The notes under the pieces are model-generated. The model saw only the letters and a list, made by a program, of their open reading frames with translations, did no database searches and was not told where the DNA came from. The translations under genes and the position numbers were made by a program. DNA of 64,000 nt from an uncultured Winogradskyella sp. (GTDB taxonomy: Bacteria > Bacteroidota > Bacteroidia > Flavobacteriales > Flavobacteriaceae), in NCBI GenBank assembly GCA_913055905.1, contig CAJXLB010000008.1, forward strand, positions 48,010 through 112,009. Reading direction: 5' to 3'. Positions 56,585-64,000 of this stretch are shown here, one piece after another; positions within the stretch are counted from its first letter, which is position 1; every line of letters begins with the position of its first letter.

Positions 56585-57286
56585 ATGAAAAACGTATTAG
56601 GATTCATTCTCCTTATTTTTGTTTTAAGCACTTGCGAAGAACATAAAACTTCAAACTTCAAACTAACAGGCTCTATTAAAGGTCTTAAAAAAGGTACAGT
56701 GTACCTTCAAAAAGAGTTGGACTCAGTACGAATTAACTTAGATTCTATGGTGATAACAGGTGAGCCAGAATATCTTTTGCAAGCCAATATTGAAGACCCT
56801 ATACTATTATATTTAAAACTGTATAAAAACGATGGTGAAGAGCACTATATTCCCTTCTTTGCCGATGAGGGTGAAACAGTAATAAACACCACACTTAAAA
56901 ACTTCTACTTTGACGCTGAAATCCAAGGTTCTGAGCAGCAAAAATTGCTGGAAGAGTATCTTGAGGTTATGACCAAATTCAACGATCAAAACCTAGAACT
57001 TATCGAAGCTTCCTTTCTTGCCCAGAAGGAGAAAGACAGTGTTAAATTAGATTCGTTAAACAAAGTCTCTGACGCCTTGTTTAAACGAAAATACACCTAT
57101 ACGATACAGTATGCATTAAACCACAACAACAGTGAAGTTGCTCCCTACTTAGCATTATATGAAATACCAAATGCCAACCCTGTATATGTAGATTCTATTT
57201 ATAAAGGCCTTACTGAAAAGGTTAAGCAATCTTATTACGGAAACAAACTAAAGGAACGTCTAAAGACTAACGAAGAAATGCCCTAG
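56585..57286 (+). CDS. DUF4369 domain lipoprotein
   Basis: The 233-residue protein starts with a lipoprotein signal ending in VLSTC and followed by EEHKT. A beta-rich DUF4369 domain comes next (FKLTGSIKGLKKGTVYLQKELDS), then a helical C-terminal part. DUF4369 commonly precedes thioredoxin-like domains in Bacteroidota, but no thioredoxin domain follows here. The chosen ATG at 56585 puts the signal at the N-terminus. A bidirectional terminator follows. Confidence 0.85.
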   Translation: MKNVLGFILLIFVLSTCEEHKTSNFKLTGSIKGLKKGTVYLQKELDSVRINLDSMVITGEPEYLLQANIEDPILLYLKLYKNDGEEHYIPFFADEGETVINTTLKNFYFDAEIQGSEQQKLLEEYLEVMTKFNDQNLELIEASFLAQKEKDSVKLDSLNKVSDALFKRKYTYTIQYALNHNNSEVAPYLALYEIPNANPVYVDSIYKGLTEKVKQSYYGNKLKERLKTNEEMP

Positions 57287-57299
57287 GCAATTATAAAAA

Positions 57300-57328
57300 A
57301 AGCCAACCTTTTTTGGTTGGCTTTTTTA
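57300..57328. terminator. Bidirectional terminator between convergent genes
   Basis: AAGCCAACC / GGTTGGCTT forms a 9 bp stem with a six-T loop and has T runs on both sides. It serves the DUF4369 gene on the plus strand and the 84-residue gene on the minus strand. Confidence 0.92.
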
Positions 57329-57339
57329 TTTCAGAATTT

Positions 57340-57594
57340 TTAAAGTTTATTAATGCGATCTACGAGATCTCGCCCTTTGGATTCCAAATCTGCATTAATG
57401 GATTTAAAATGTGCTTTTACATCTTCAATATTTCTCTCGTTTACTCTTGCAATTAATTCATCAAAATGTGTTATCGCATCCTCTATAATTGCATCACCTT
57501 CCTTAGACTGTTTTTCGTCTTTGTCTAAAACAGTTTCAATAATTTCGCCAAAAACGTAATTAATATCTTTTTTTAAATCTCTTTTGTTCGCCAT
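57340..57594 (-). CDS. Conserved small cytosolic helical protein
   Basis: The 84-residue protein is charged and predicted helical (MANKRDLKKDINYVFGEIIE..., ending LVDRINKL), with no signal peptide. It is a type of small conserved protein seen in Flavobacteriia with no known function. I do not recognise it further. It converges on the DUF4369 gene through a shared terminator and lies before manA in the minus-strand direction. Confidence 0.7.
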   Translation of the reverse strand: MANKRDLKKDINYVFGEIIETVLDKDEKQSKEGDAIIEDAITHFDELIARVNERNIEDVKAHFKSINADLESKGRDLVDRINKL

Positions 57595-57659
57595 AATCTA
57601 TCAAATTAATACTTATACAAATTTAAGCATTCCAATTATTTTATTGGTATAGCCATGGT

Positions 57660-58628
57660 TTAAATGTATACCTCCAAAAGTTTTGCATTTTCTCCGATAA
57701 GGCTATAGTCGCTAATTGCAGCTGGCAAAAGCACAGTTTCGCCTTTGGATAAAACTTCACTATGATTATTACAAGTAATTTGGCAGTGACCATCTACACA
57801 AATGTAAATTATAAAGGAATCTTGGGTGTTTTTCTTATCAATAGCTTGAGACAATTCAATGAAATTGGTCGTAAAAAAAGGACAGCTTACCATATTATTG
57901 GAAGTATTGGTTTTTCTGTCGTAGCTAATCCTAAAATTATTTTGCAAATTAAATTTAAAGGCATCTAGAGCAATATCATTGTGCAGCTCTCTTTTGTTTC
58001 CTTTATCATCTACCCTATCCCAATCGTACACCCTGTATGTTATATCACTTGTCTGCTGTATTTCTGCCAGTAACACTCCTGCGCCAATGGCATGTATTCT
58101 TCCTGCTTCAATAAAATAGGTATCTCCAGCAGAAACCTTATCAAAATTTAATATTTCCGCCAGTGATTTATTTTCTAAATGTTTCAGATAAAGATTTTTA
58201 GTCATTGGCCTATTAAATCCTACCATGAGCTTGGCATCCTTGTCTGCCTGCATCACATACCACATTTCTGTCTTTCCGAATGAATCATGGCGTTCCTTGG
58301 CTAAATTGTCGTCAGGATGTAACTGAATGCTTAAGTCCTTTTTGGCATCGATAAACTTTATGAGCAAAGGAAAATTAATTCCAAATCTTTGATGATTCTT
58401 GTGGCCAAGAATTTCTGAAGGATAAGTTTCCAATAAGTCTTGTAGTGTTTGTCCTCTCAGTTGTCCATTGGCTACAACTGAAACGTTGTTTTCTACACCG
58501 CTTATCTCCCAACTCTCACCTATACCATTGGCATTGGACTTTTTATTTAACAAACGATTAAGCTTGTTACCTCCCCATATTTTTTCCATTAATATAGGTT
58601 GGAATTTCAAGGGATAAAGCGTAGCCAT
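57660..58628 (-). CDS. manA: Mannose-6-phosphate isomerase, class I
   Basis: The 322-residue cupin protein interconverts mannose-6-phosphate and fructose-6-phosphate. Zinc-site motifs are QLHPDD (about residues 102-107), YFIEAGRIHAIGAGVLLAEIQQTSDITYRVYDWDR and the N-terminal IWGGNKLN. It supplies mannose for surface glycans. It lies 26 bp downstream of queD on the same strand. Confidence 0.95.
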   Translation of the reverse strand: MATLYPLKFQPILMEKIWGGNKLNRLLNKKSNANGIGESWEISGVENNVSVVANGQLRGQTLQDLLETYPSEILGHKNHQRFGINFPLLIKFIDAKKDLSIQLHPDDNLAKERHDSFGKTEMWYVMQADKDAKLMVGFNRPMTKNLYLKHLENKSLAEILNFDKVSAGDTYFIEAGRIHAIGAGVLLAEIQQTSDITYRVYDWDRVDDKGNKRELHNDIALDAFKFNLQNNFRISYDRKTNTSNNMVSCPFFTTNFIELSQAIDKKNTQDSFIIYICVDGHCQITCNNHSEVLSKGETVLLPAAISDYSLIGENAKLLEVYI

Positions 58629-58654
58629 AAATAATACAAGATTCTGTTATAGGT

Positions 58655-59065
58655 CTAAGAGCCTGAATAAGTCACAAAATTACGAGGAGTTTCGTAAAGG
58701 GTAATTTCTAAATCAAACTTTGGGTCTAATTTTGCCTTCACCTTATTGTAAATGACCACAGCAATATTTTCTGCCGTAGGATTGAGATTTTCAAATTCTG
58801 GCACTTCAATGTTTAAGTTTTTATGATCAAAGGCGTCTTCCACCTCTGATTTGATAATGTCCTTTAAAATTTTAACGTCAATGACATAACCGGTTTCAGG
58901 GTCAATTTCACCTGTAACGCTAGCAATTAATTCATAGTTATGGCCATGAAAATTTGGATTGTTGCACTTACCAAAAATTTCATCATTTTTTTCAAAGTCC
59001 CAATCTTTTCGGTAAAGCCTGTGGGCTGCATTAAAGTGTGCCTTTCTGTGTACGGTGACTTTCAT
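58655..59065 (-). CDS. queD: 6-carboxy-5,6,7,8-tetrahydropterin synthase
   Basis: The 136-residue protein makes 6-carboxytetrahydropterin, an early step of queuosine (preQ0) synthesis. The catalytic Cys is in the GKCNNPNFHGHNYEL motif together with the zinc histidines. The first zinc His is in FNAAHRL, and the dimer-contact DHKNLN is present. It overlaps the idi stop by one base, and manA follows, so idi-queD-manA is probably one transcript. Confidence 0.93.
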   Translation of the reverse strand: MKVTVHRKAHFNAAHRLYRKDWDFEKNDEIFGKCNNPNFHGHNYELIASVTGEIDPETGYVIDVKILKDIIKSEVEDAFDHKNLNIEVPEFENLNPTAENIAVVIYNKVKAKLDPKFDLEITLYETPRNFVTYSGS

Positions 59066-59589
59066 TATTGATTTACGTTTATATATTCGTAAAACTTCTC
59101 AAAGATAATTTTAAACCAAGCGGTATAAAGATTTGGATTAATAGCCATATCGGTTTTCACTTCTTCCAATGACATCCATTTCCAGTCTGCAACTTCATCC
59201 TCATTTAGGTTAGGCTTACCATCGAAGTGCCCGATTAAAATATGATCCAACTCGTGCTCCGTAAGTCCGTTGTCAAAAGGTGCTTTGTAAATGAATGATG
59301 TGGTTTCTTCCAAATCGGTGACAAATCCCATTTCCTCTTGCAGTCTGCGTTTTCCTGCTTCAATGTTACTTTCACCTTGTCGTTGATGACTGCAACAGGT
59401 ATTGGTCCATAACCCAGGTGAATGGTACTTATGTAATGCACGCTGTTGTAACATCAATTGATTTTTGGAATTAAATACAAATACCGAAAACGCTCTATGC
59501 AAAAGCGCTTTTTCATGCGCTTCCATCTTAGGCATTAAACCTAAAACATTATCGTTTTCATCCACAAGGATTACCTGTTCTTCTTTCAT
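59065..59589 (-). CDS. idi: Isopentenyl-diphosphate delta-isomerase (type I)
   Basis: The 174-residue Nudix-fold enzyme interconverts IPP and DMAPP. The metal/active-site motif is LWTNTCCSHQRQGES with the catalytic Cys, followed by a GKRRLQEEMG Nudix-type helix and the later DELEVADW-like region (NEDEVADWKW). It supports isoprenoid and carotenoid synthesis. It has no intergenic gap to queD and lies after the terminator of the PorE-like gene. Confidence 0.96.
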   Translation of the reverse strand: MKEEQVILVDENDNVLGLMPKMEAHEKALLHRAFSVFVFNSKNQLMLQQRALHKYHSPGLWTNTCCSHQRQGESNIEAGKRRLQEEMGFVTDLEETTSFIYKAPFDNGLTEHELDHILIGHFDGKPNLNEDEVADWKWMSLEEVKTDMAINPNLYTAWFKIIFEKFYEYINVNQ

Positions 59590-59635
59590 GTAACAAAATT
59601 AATACCTTAGATTTTAAATAAAGTAAAGGAATTCA

Positions 59636-59665
59636 TAAAAAAAGCCGCTTAAAAAAAGCGGCTTT
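59636..59665 (-). terminator. Terminator of the PorE-like gene
   Basis: AAAGCCGCTT / AAGCGGCTTT forms a 10 bp stem with TTTTTTT on the minus strand. It lies about 12 bp beyond the stop at 59677, upstream of idi. Confidence 0.9.
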
Positions 59666-59676
59666 AGTAGTTGTTT

Positions 59677-61656
59677 CTAATTATCGTTACATCGTTCTCC
59701 CTTGATGCTGGTGATAATAAATTCTGACCGTCGATTGAGTTGATGTTCCTCTTCGCTACACTGTTGTGCGTTGGCAGTGTCACATCCACAATCATTTACC
59801 AATTGAGATTCACCATAACCTTTAGCGACCAATCGGCCTGCGTCGATACCATTATCTATAAGATATTGTTTGGTTGATTGCGCTCTGCGATCGGATAACT
59901 TCTGATTGTAAGCAGCTTCACCACGGCAATCGGTATGACTTTTAATATCTATTGTCATAGTTGGATACTGGTTGAGTACTGCAATTACTTTTTGCAATTC
60001 TATTTCAGCATCGTATCTAATGTCACTTTTGTCGAAATCAAAATAAATGATTGGAATATCCAAAATCTTAGCCAAGTCATCACAAGGACCAATGGACTGA
60101 ACATCTTTGGTTAACATTAACTGCAACAGTAATTCTTGACTTTTCTTAGGTGTAGTGAATCGTGTTTCATAAGCAGTATAATCTGCCTTCTCTCCTCGGA
60201 TTAGATACTCTTTTTCACATTCCAGTTCAAACTTAAATGCACCATCAGCATCCACAGTTGTTTGTTCTATTTCGTTCCCTTCACCATCATATAACCTTAC
60301 AATTGCTCCAGAAATCAATTCGCGAGTATCAAGATCTATTACAGTACCAGCAACAAATTGCTCGCAATCAGGAATTTCGAAAGTATAAATATCGTCACTG
60401 CCTTTACCACCATCCCTGTTTGAACTAAAGTAAGCCCTTTTAGTAACTAGATTCTCGTAATAAGCAAAGTCGTCTGCAGGGCTATTTATAGGCTGTCCTA
60501 CATTTTCAATAGGAAAATTCCTATTAGAACCCTCGCTTACTTTCTTATCCAATTCTTCCGATACAAAGATATCTAAGCCACCAAGACCAGGATAACCGTT
60601 TGATGAATAGTATAAATCACCATCGGTGTTTATAAAAGGAAAAGATTCCTGTCCTTCTGTATTAATGGAAGAACCTAAATTTTCTGGTTCTCCTAAAGTT
60701 CCGTCATCGTTTACGTCCACTACAAAAATATCCGACTGACCAAATGTTCCAGGCATATCCGAAGCAAAATACAATTTTGTTCCTGTTAAGTTCAATGCTG
60801 GATGCGCAACACTATAAGCCTCACTATTAAAGTGAACTTTATGAATTTCATCCCATGTTCCATCTTCGCTAAGTGTTGCCCTGTATAATTGAAGCCTATT
60901 TACACCATCATCATCTTCCTTATACTTCAAACGATAGAAGTTATTTCTCGTAAAAAATACATATTTACCATTTGGGGAAAATACAGCGCTAGATTCGTGG
61001 TATTTGGTATTGATTTTTCCGTCAAGAGCTTTAACTTCTCCATAACCCTGAGATGTTTTTTCCACACTATAAAGATCTAGATAGGGTTGGTCATTCCAAC
61101 GATACTTTCTCCCTCCACCTCTTGAAGATGCAAAAACCAAACTATTTTCATATTCGGTAATACCAAAGTCTGAAAACTCTGTATTAAATTCCACATTCTC
61201 AACAGATATATCATCGCGGCTAACTTCTTCTATGACCGATTTATAATCTTCTTTGGACTTAAAGGCTTTTCCTCTTAAATCATTTGGTTTTAATTCGTGA
61301 AATTTTGCCATCCATTTATCGGAGTTTTCGTAATCCTCAATGCCTTTTAAGGCGAGAGCATATCTAAAGTAATACTCAGGATCTATGACCTCTTCCATGG
61401 CCATTAATTCTCCATACCATCTAGCTGCTTCCTCCATTTCGTTTCTAAAATAAAAGGAATTGGCCAACTTCTGTAATAGTTCTACAGACCGATAGCCTTT
61501 ATTGGCCACTTCGAGCAAAACCTCGCTGGTTTTTACATATGCAAAATCTCGGTAATCATCACTAACACTTTGAATCTTTCCTGTTTGGGAAAAACTTGCT
61601 GTTAGGCAACTAACAAATGTTATTAAAATATATTTTGAAAGTGTTCTCATATTCAT
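59677..61656 (-). CDS. PorE-like OmpA-family protein
   Basis: The 659-residue protein begins with a signal peptide (MNMRTLSKYILITFVSC...SFSQ). The ATG at 61656, or at 61650, is preferred over one 17 codons earlier that lies inside the upstream gene. Domains in order are TPR-like helices (about residues 30-130), WD40-like propeller repeats of PD40 type (about 150-400, e.g. VFASSRGGGRKY, SAVFSPNGKYVFFT), a carboxypeptidase-regulatory-like domain (about 425-505), and a C-terminal OmpA-like peptidoglycan-binding domain (YFDFDKSDIRYDAE, SDRRAQSTK). This matches the architecture of PorE, which links the T9SS to the cell wall. It follows the PorP/SprF-like gene directly. Confidence 0.88.
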   Translation of the reverse strand: MNMRTLSKYILITFVSCLTASFSQTGKIQSVSDDYRDFAYVKTSEVLLEVANKGYRSVELLQKLANSFYFRNEMEEAARWYGELMAMEEVIDPEYYFRYALALKGIEDYENSDKWMAKFHELKPNDLRGKAFKSKEDYKSVIEEVSRDDISVENVEFNTEFSDFGITEYENSLVFASSRGGGRKYRWNDQPYLDLYSVEKTSQGYGEVKALDGKINTKYHESSAVFSPNGKYVFFTRNNFYRLKYKEDDDGVNRLQLYRATLSEDGTWDEIHKVHFNSEAYSVAHPALNLTGTKLYFASDMPGTFGQSDIFVVDVNDDGTLGEPENLGSSINTEGQESFPFINTDGDLYYSSNGYPGLGGLDIFVSEELDKKVSEGSNRNFPIENVGQPINSPADDFAYYENLVTKRAYFSSNRDGGKGSDDIYTFEIPDCEQFVAGTVIDLDTRELISGAIVRLYDGEGNEIEQTTVDADGAFKFELECEKEYLIRGEKADYTAYETRFTTPKKSQELLLQLMLTKDVQSIGPCDDLAKILDIPIIYFDFDKSDIRYDAEIELQKVIAVLNQYPTMTIDIKSHTDCRGEAAYNQKLSDRRAQSTKQYLIDNGIDAGRLVAKGYGESQLVNDCGCDTANAQQCSEEEHQLNRRSEFIITSIKGERCNDN

Positions 61657-61660
61657 AAAT

Positions 61661-62602
61661 TTAGAAGAAACGCGGTGATAAAATTCGTCCAATTTTCTTG
61701 ACTTCAAATCTTAACGTAATCTCGTGGGAACCACTGTTGTAATTATTGAGTCCTGTTGTTGTTAAGTCGTAACCATATCCTAAAAACATACCTGGAGTTA
61801 CTTGAAAACCAACTAGGGCACTTACAGAATCATCCCAACGCCACGCCAAGCCAGCCGTCAATTTCTTCTGAAACCAGAAGTTGGCTGAAAAGTCGGCAAT
61901 AATAGGTGCTCCTGCTGTAGCTTTGACTAAGAAAGCGGGTTTGAATTCAGTTGTTTCACTTAGGTTAAACACATAACCTCCAATGGCATAAAAGTGTATT
62001 CGCTCCGTGGCTACTGACTCTTGAAAATCATCGTAATGGTCTGTTTCTAAAAAATTAGGTACCGCCACACCCAAATACCATTTGCGTGTATGCATGTATA
62101 ACCCAGCACCTACCATTGGCGATATGAGATTTAAATTCTCATTAAAAGCTACATCAGGGTCTCTGAATATACCTTTACTCCAATCGGTATCCAACATGTG
62201 CAACCCTCCTTTGACTCCAAATGAAAGCTTCAAGTCGTTTTCATTTAAGGGTATGGTGTATGAAAAATTGGCATCGACAAAAGTCTCTCTTGCTGGCCCC
62301 AAGGCATCACTTACAATATTCAATCCTAATCCTACACGCTCATTGCGCAAAGGTGAATGAATAGAGAATGTTTGAGTTTGAGGGGCACCATCAACACCAA
62401 CCCATTGAGATCTGTGAAGACCTACAACACTTAATGTTTCACGCTGTCCGGCATAAGCAGGGTTTACACTCAATGTATTATACATATAATGCGTAAACTG
62501 TGGATCTTGTTGAGCCAAACCAATAGCACTAAAAACTGTGAATACTATGGCTACTAATCCTTTTTGAAATTGTGATTTATGTATCATGATATTGTATTTC
62601 AT
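61661..62602 (-). CDS. PorP/SprF family outer-membrane protein
   Basis: The 313-residue protein has a signal peptide (...FSAIGLAQ) and a beta-barrel-like outer-membrane domain of the PorP/SprF family (QDPQFTHYMYNTLSVNPAYAGQR is characteristic near the N-terminus). These proteins support secretion of type B T9SS cargo such as the gene upstream, and act with PorE-like proteins. It starts 13 bp after the cargo gene's stop. A second ATG five codons in (62587) would also work. Confidence 0.93.
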   Translation of the reverse strand: MKYNIMIHKSQFQKGLVAIVFTVFSAIGLAQQDPQFTHYMYNTLSVNPAYAGQRETLSVVGLHRSQWVGVDGAPQTQTFSIHSPLRNERVGLGLNIVSDALGPARETFVDANFSYTIPLNENDLKLSFGVKGGLHMLDTDWSKGIFRDPDVAFNENLNLISPMVGAGLYMHTRKWYLGVAVPNFLETDHYDDFQESVATERIHFYAIGGYVFNLSETTEFKPAFLVKATAGAPIIADFSANFWFQKKLTAGLAWRWDDSVSALVGFQVTPGMFLGYGYDLTTTGLNNYNSGSHEITLRFEVKKIGRILSPRFF

Positions 62603-62615
62603 TTTTCGGTGACTA

Positions 62616-64000
62616 TTAGTTTCTTCTGTTTATATATAACCATCCTACTCTCGGTTCTGAACCGTCACCTAAATCAAGTACGTAATAATATGTACCTACT
62701 GGCAATTCATTGGATTGAGCTACTACCGCTCTTCCATTAGAGGTTCCGCTCCAGTCGTTTTGATATCCTCGTTTTGAATAAACCAGGTTACCCCATCTGT
62801 TGTAAACTTCTAACTTGTTATTAGGGAAACGTTCCAAACAATCTATAATGAAGGTCTCATTAACACCATCACCATCTGGAGAAAACTCATTATAAATGGT
62901 CAAACAAATTGGGTCAACCGAAGCTGAAGATTCGTCATTTCCAGGATTGACATCTGTACCACCTGTAGCACTTTCAACAAAGGCTGTATTCTGATAATCT
63001 CCAATTCCCAAGACTTCAACGGTTATTTCTAAAATCTCAACTTGATCTGGATTCAACTGTCCTACAACCCATTCACCACTAACGTCAGAGTAGGTTCCAG
63101 TAGTTGAAATGAATGACACGAAACTATATCCATCTGGAATTTGGTCACTTATAACAACATCTGTCGCTGTAACATTTCCAATATTGGCTACTTCTATCGT
63201 AAAGATTATATCATCTCCTACAACAGGTTCCAACTCATTCACCACTTTAGTAACCTCAATATCAAAAATTGAATTTACTGGCGTTACCGTTGGATCATCT
63301 GGATTTCCATTTCCGTTTGTATCATCGTTAGTAGAATCATTCGGATCATCACTATCATCTGAAACAATTCCAGCCAATGGGTCTAAAGCCTGAACACTCG
63401 CTTGATTGGTTACAAATCCAATATCCAAATCTATTTGGGTAATTTCATAAGTTGCGACATATGTTGTATTGTCAATTTCACCAGGAAGCAATTGAGTTAT
63501 AGGTCCTCCAACGAGATTTAATCCTGGTAATATATCTTGCACTAATATGTCTGTCAAAGTAACGTTACCCGTATTTTCCACTTCAAATACGTAAGAAATA
63601 ATATCTCCAAGACTTCCTTCAATACCATCTCCATTAGTATCAGCAAGAGGTAAGGTTGTTTTAACTAAACTTATTCCAGGTACTTGTGGAATAATCGTTA
63701 CCGTCGGGTCGTCAGGGTTGCCGTCGCCATCGCTGTCGTTGTCCGTGGCATCGTCAGGGTCGTCCGATAGGCTAACCACTGGGTTGCTACTCGGGTCGTC
63801 GCCACTTACCGTGGCCGTGTTGGCAAAACTGCCATTGTCGATATCCGCCTGCGTCAGCGTATAAGTCGCCGTGAAGGTCGTACCGTCTGATTCGCCAGGG
63901 GCCAATGTGATAGGGCCGCCAGTTACCGTTACCAATGGGTCCGTTACCGTGATGTTGCTCAAGGTCACGTTCCCCGTGTTGGTCACCGTGAAGGCATAGC
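62616..64000 (-). CDS. T9SS type B cargo with DUF11-like repeats (N-terminal part outside window)
   Basis: Only the C-terminal part (about 460 residues) is in the window; the frame stays open to the edge. It contains several DUF11-like beta-sandwich repeats separated by acidic Asp-rich spacers (e.g. DDATDNDSDGDGNPDD and STNDDTNGNGNPDD). It ends in a gliding-motility-associated type B sorting domain: IYNEFSPDGDGVNETF, then LEVYNRWGNLVYSKRGYQN and VGTYYYVLDLGDG. It should be exported by the T9SS and anchored on the surface as an adhesin. It is first in the cargo/SprF-like/PorE-like set. GC content rises sharply upstream of about 63.7 kb. Confidence 0.92.
   Translation of the reverse strand, partial: YAFTVTNTGNVTLSNITVTDPLVTVTGGPITLAPGESDGTTFTATYTLTQADIDNGSFANTATVSGDDPSSNPVVSLSDDPDDATDNDSDGDGNPDDPTVTIIPQVPGISLVKTTLPLADTNGDGIEGSLGDIISYVFEVENTGNVTLTDILVQDILPGLNLVGGPITQLLPGEIDNTTYVATYEITQIDLDIGFVTNQASVQALDPLAGIVSDDSDDPNDSTNDDTNGNGNPDDPTVTPVNSIFDIEVTKVVNELEPVVGDDIIFTIEVANIGNVTATDVVISDQIPDGYSFVSFISTTGTYSDVSGEWVVGQLNPDQVEILEITVEVLGIGDYQNTAFVESATGGTDVNPGNDESSASVDPICLTIYNEFSPDGDGVNETFIIDCLERFPNNKLEVYNRWGNLVYSKRGYQNDWSGTSNGRAVVAQSNELPVGTYYYVLDLGDGSEPRVGWLYINRRN

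Overview
The window is a low-GC chromosomal stretch from a member of the Bacteroidota, almost certainly a marine-type Flavobacteriaceae. Four things point there. There are type IX secretion (T9SS) cargo proteins with both type A and type B C-terminal sorting domains, next to PorP/SprF-like and PorE-like genes. Promoters fit the Bacteroidota pattern TTTG-N19-TAnnTTTG, and starts lack Shine-Dalgarno sequences. Lipoproteins carry acidic surface-export tails after the lipobox. The core gene set is typical of the group: BshC for bacillithiol, DUF4295 behind rpmB-rpmG, and pyrG-yidC. I saw no rRNA, tRNA, CRISPR array, insertion sequence or prophage. Most of the window is ordinary chromosome.

Layout. 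1-4.1 kb: a nitronate monooxygenase cut by the window edge, mnmA, a MORN/YwqK-type protein and a three-FAS1 lipoprotein. 4.2-8.2 kb: a gene-free gap, then pyrG-yidC. 8.3-16.7 kb: a leucine-rich surface lipoprotein, DUF3820, OsmC, a LysM/periplasmic-binding fusion, guaA and bshC. 16.8-26.3 kb: an M14 peptidase, a CrtA-like oxygenase, rimO, an amidase, ftsY, the rpmB-rpmG-DUF4295 ribosomal operon and cinA. 26.4-33.6 kb: an acetamidase-family lipoprotein, an exonuclease/FAH/Hpt operon, an OYE-family reductase, an orphan 2-oxoacid dehydrogenase E2, a GT2 glycosyltransferase and recR. 33.6-44.7 kb: a large beta-propeller T9SS cargo, a sodium symporter, a CoA-binding protein, fabH, an S9 peptidase and htpG. 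44.8-50.6 kb: a membrane protein, a degraded second copy of the htpG 3' end, a serine hydrolase, a kinase-like hypothetical, a DUF4480-like surface protein, a VanX-like dipeptidase and an AlkB-family protein. 51-55.2 kb: a tightly packed SPFH operon ending in a ribbon-helix-helix gene, preceded by a paralogous alpha/beta hydrolase. 55.2-64 kb: a DUF819 transporter-like protein, a DUF4369 lipoprotein, manA, queD, idi, and the PorE-like/SprF-like/type B cargo trio, cut by the window edge.

Most interesting points. (1) The compact SPFH / glycine-zipper peptide / DUF4177-like / PH-like / hydrolase / RHH operon has inverted and direct repeats just before its first gene. It is the best candidate for an undescribed functional system here. 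(2) A diverged copy of the last ~85 bp of htpG lies about 1.1 kb downstream with its own terminator, bracketing a single membrane-protein gene. This looks like a scar of insertion or duplication at the htpG 3' end. (3) A 353-residue hypothetical shows a kinase-like motif order (Lys, Glu, D-x4-N, DFD). (4) GC content jumps sharply inside the repeats of the type B cargo protein at about 63.7 kb. All family assignments come from reading motifs by eye; no search was run.
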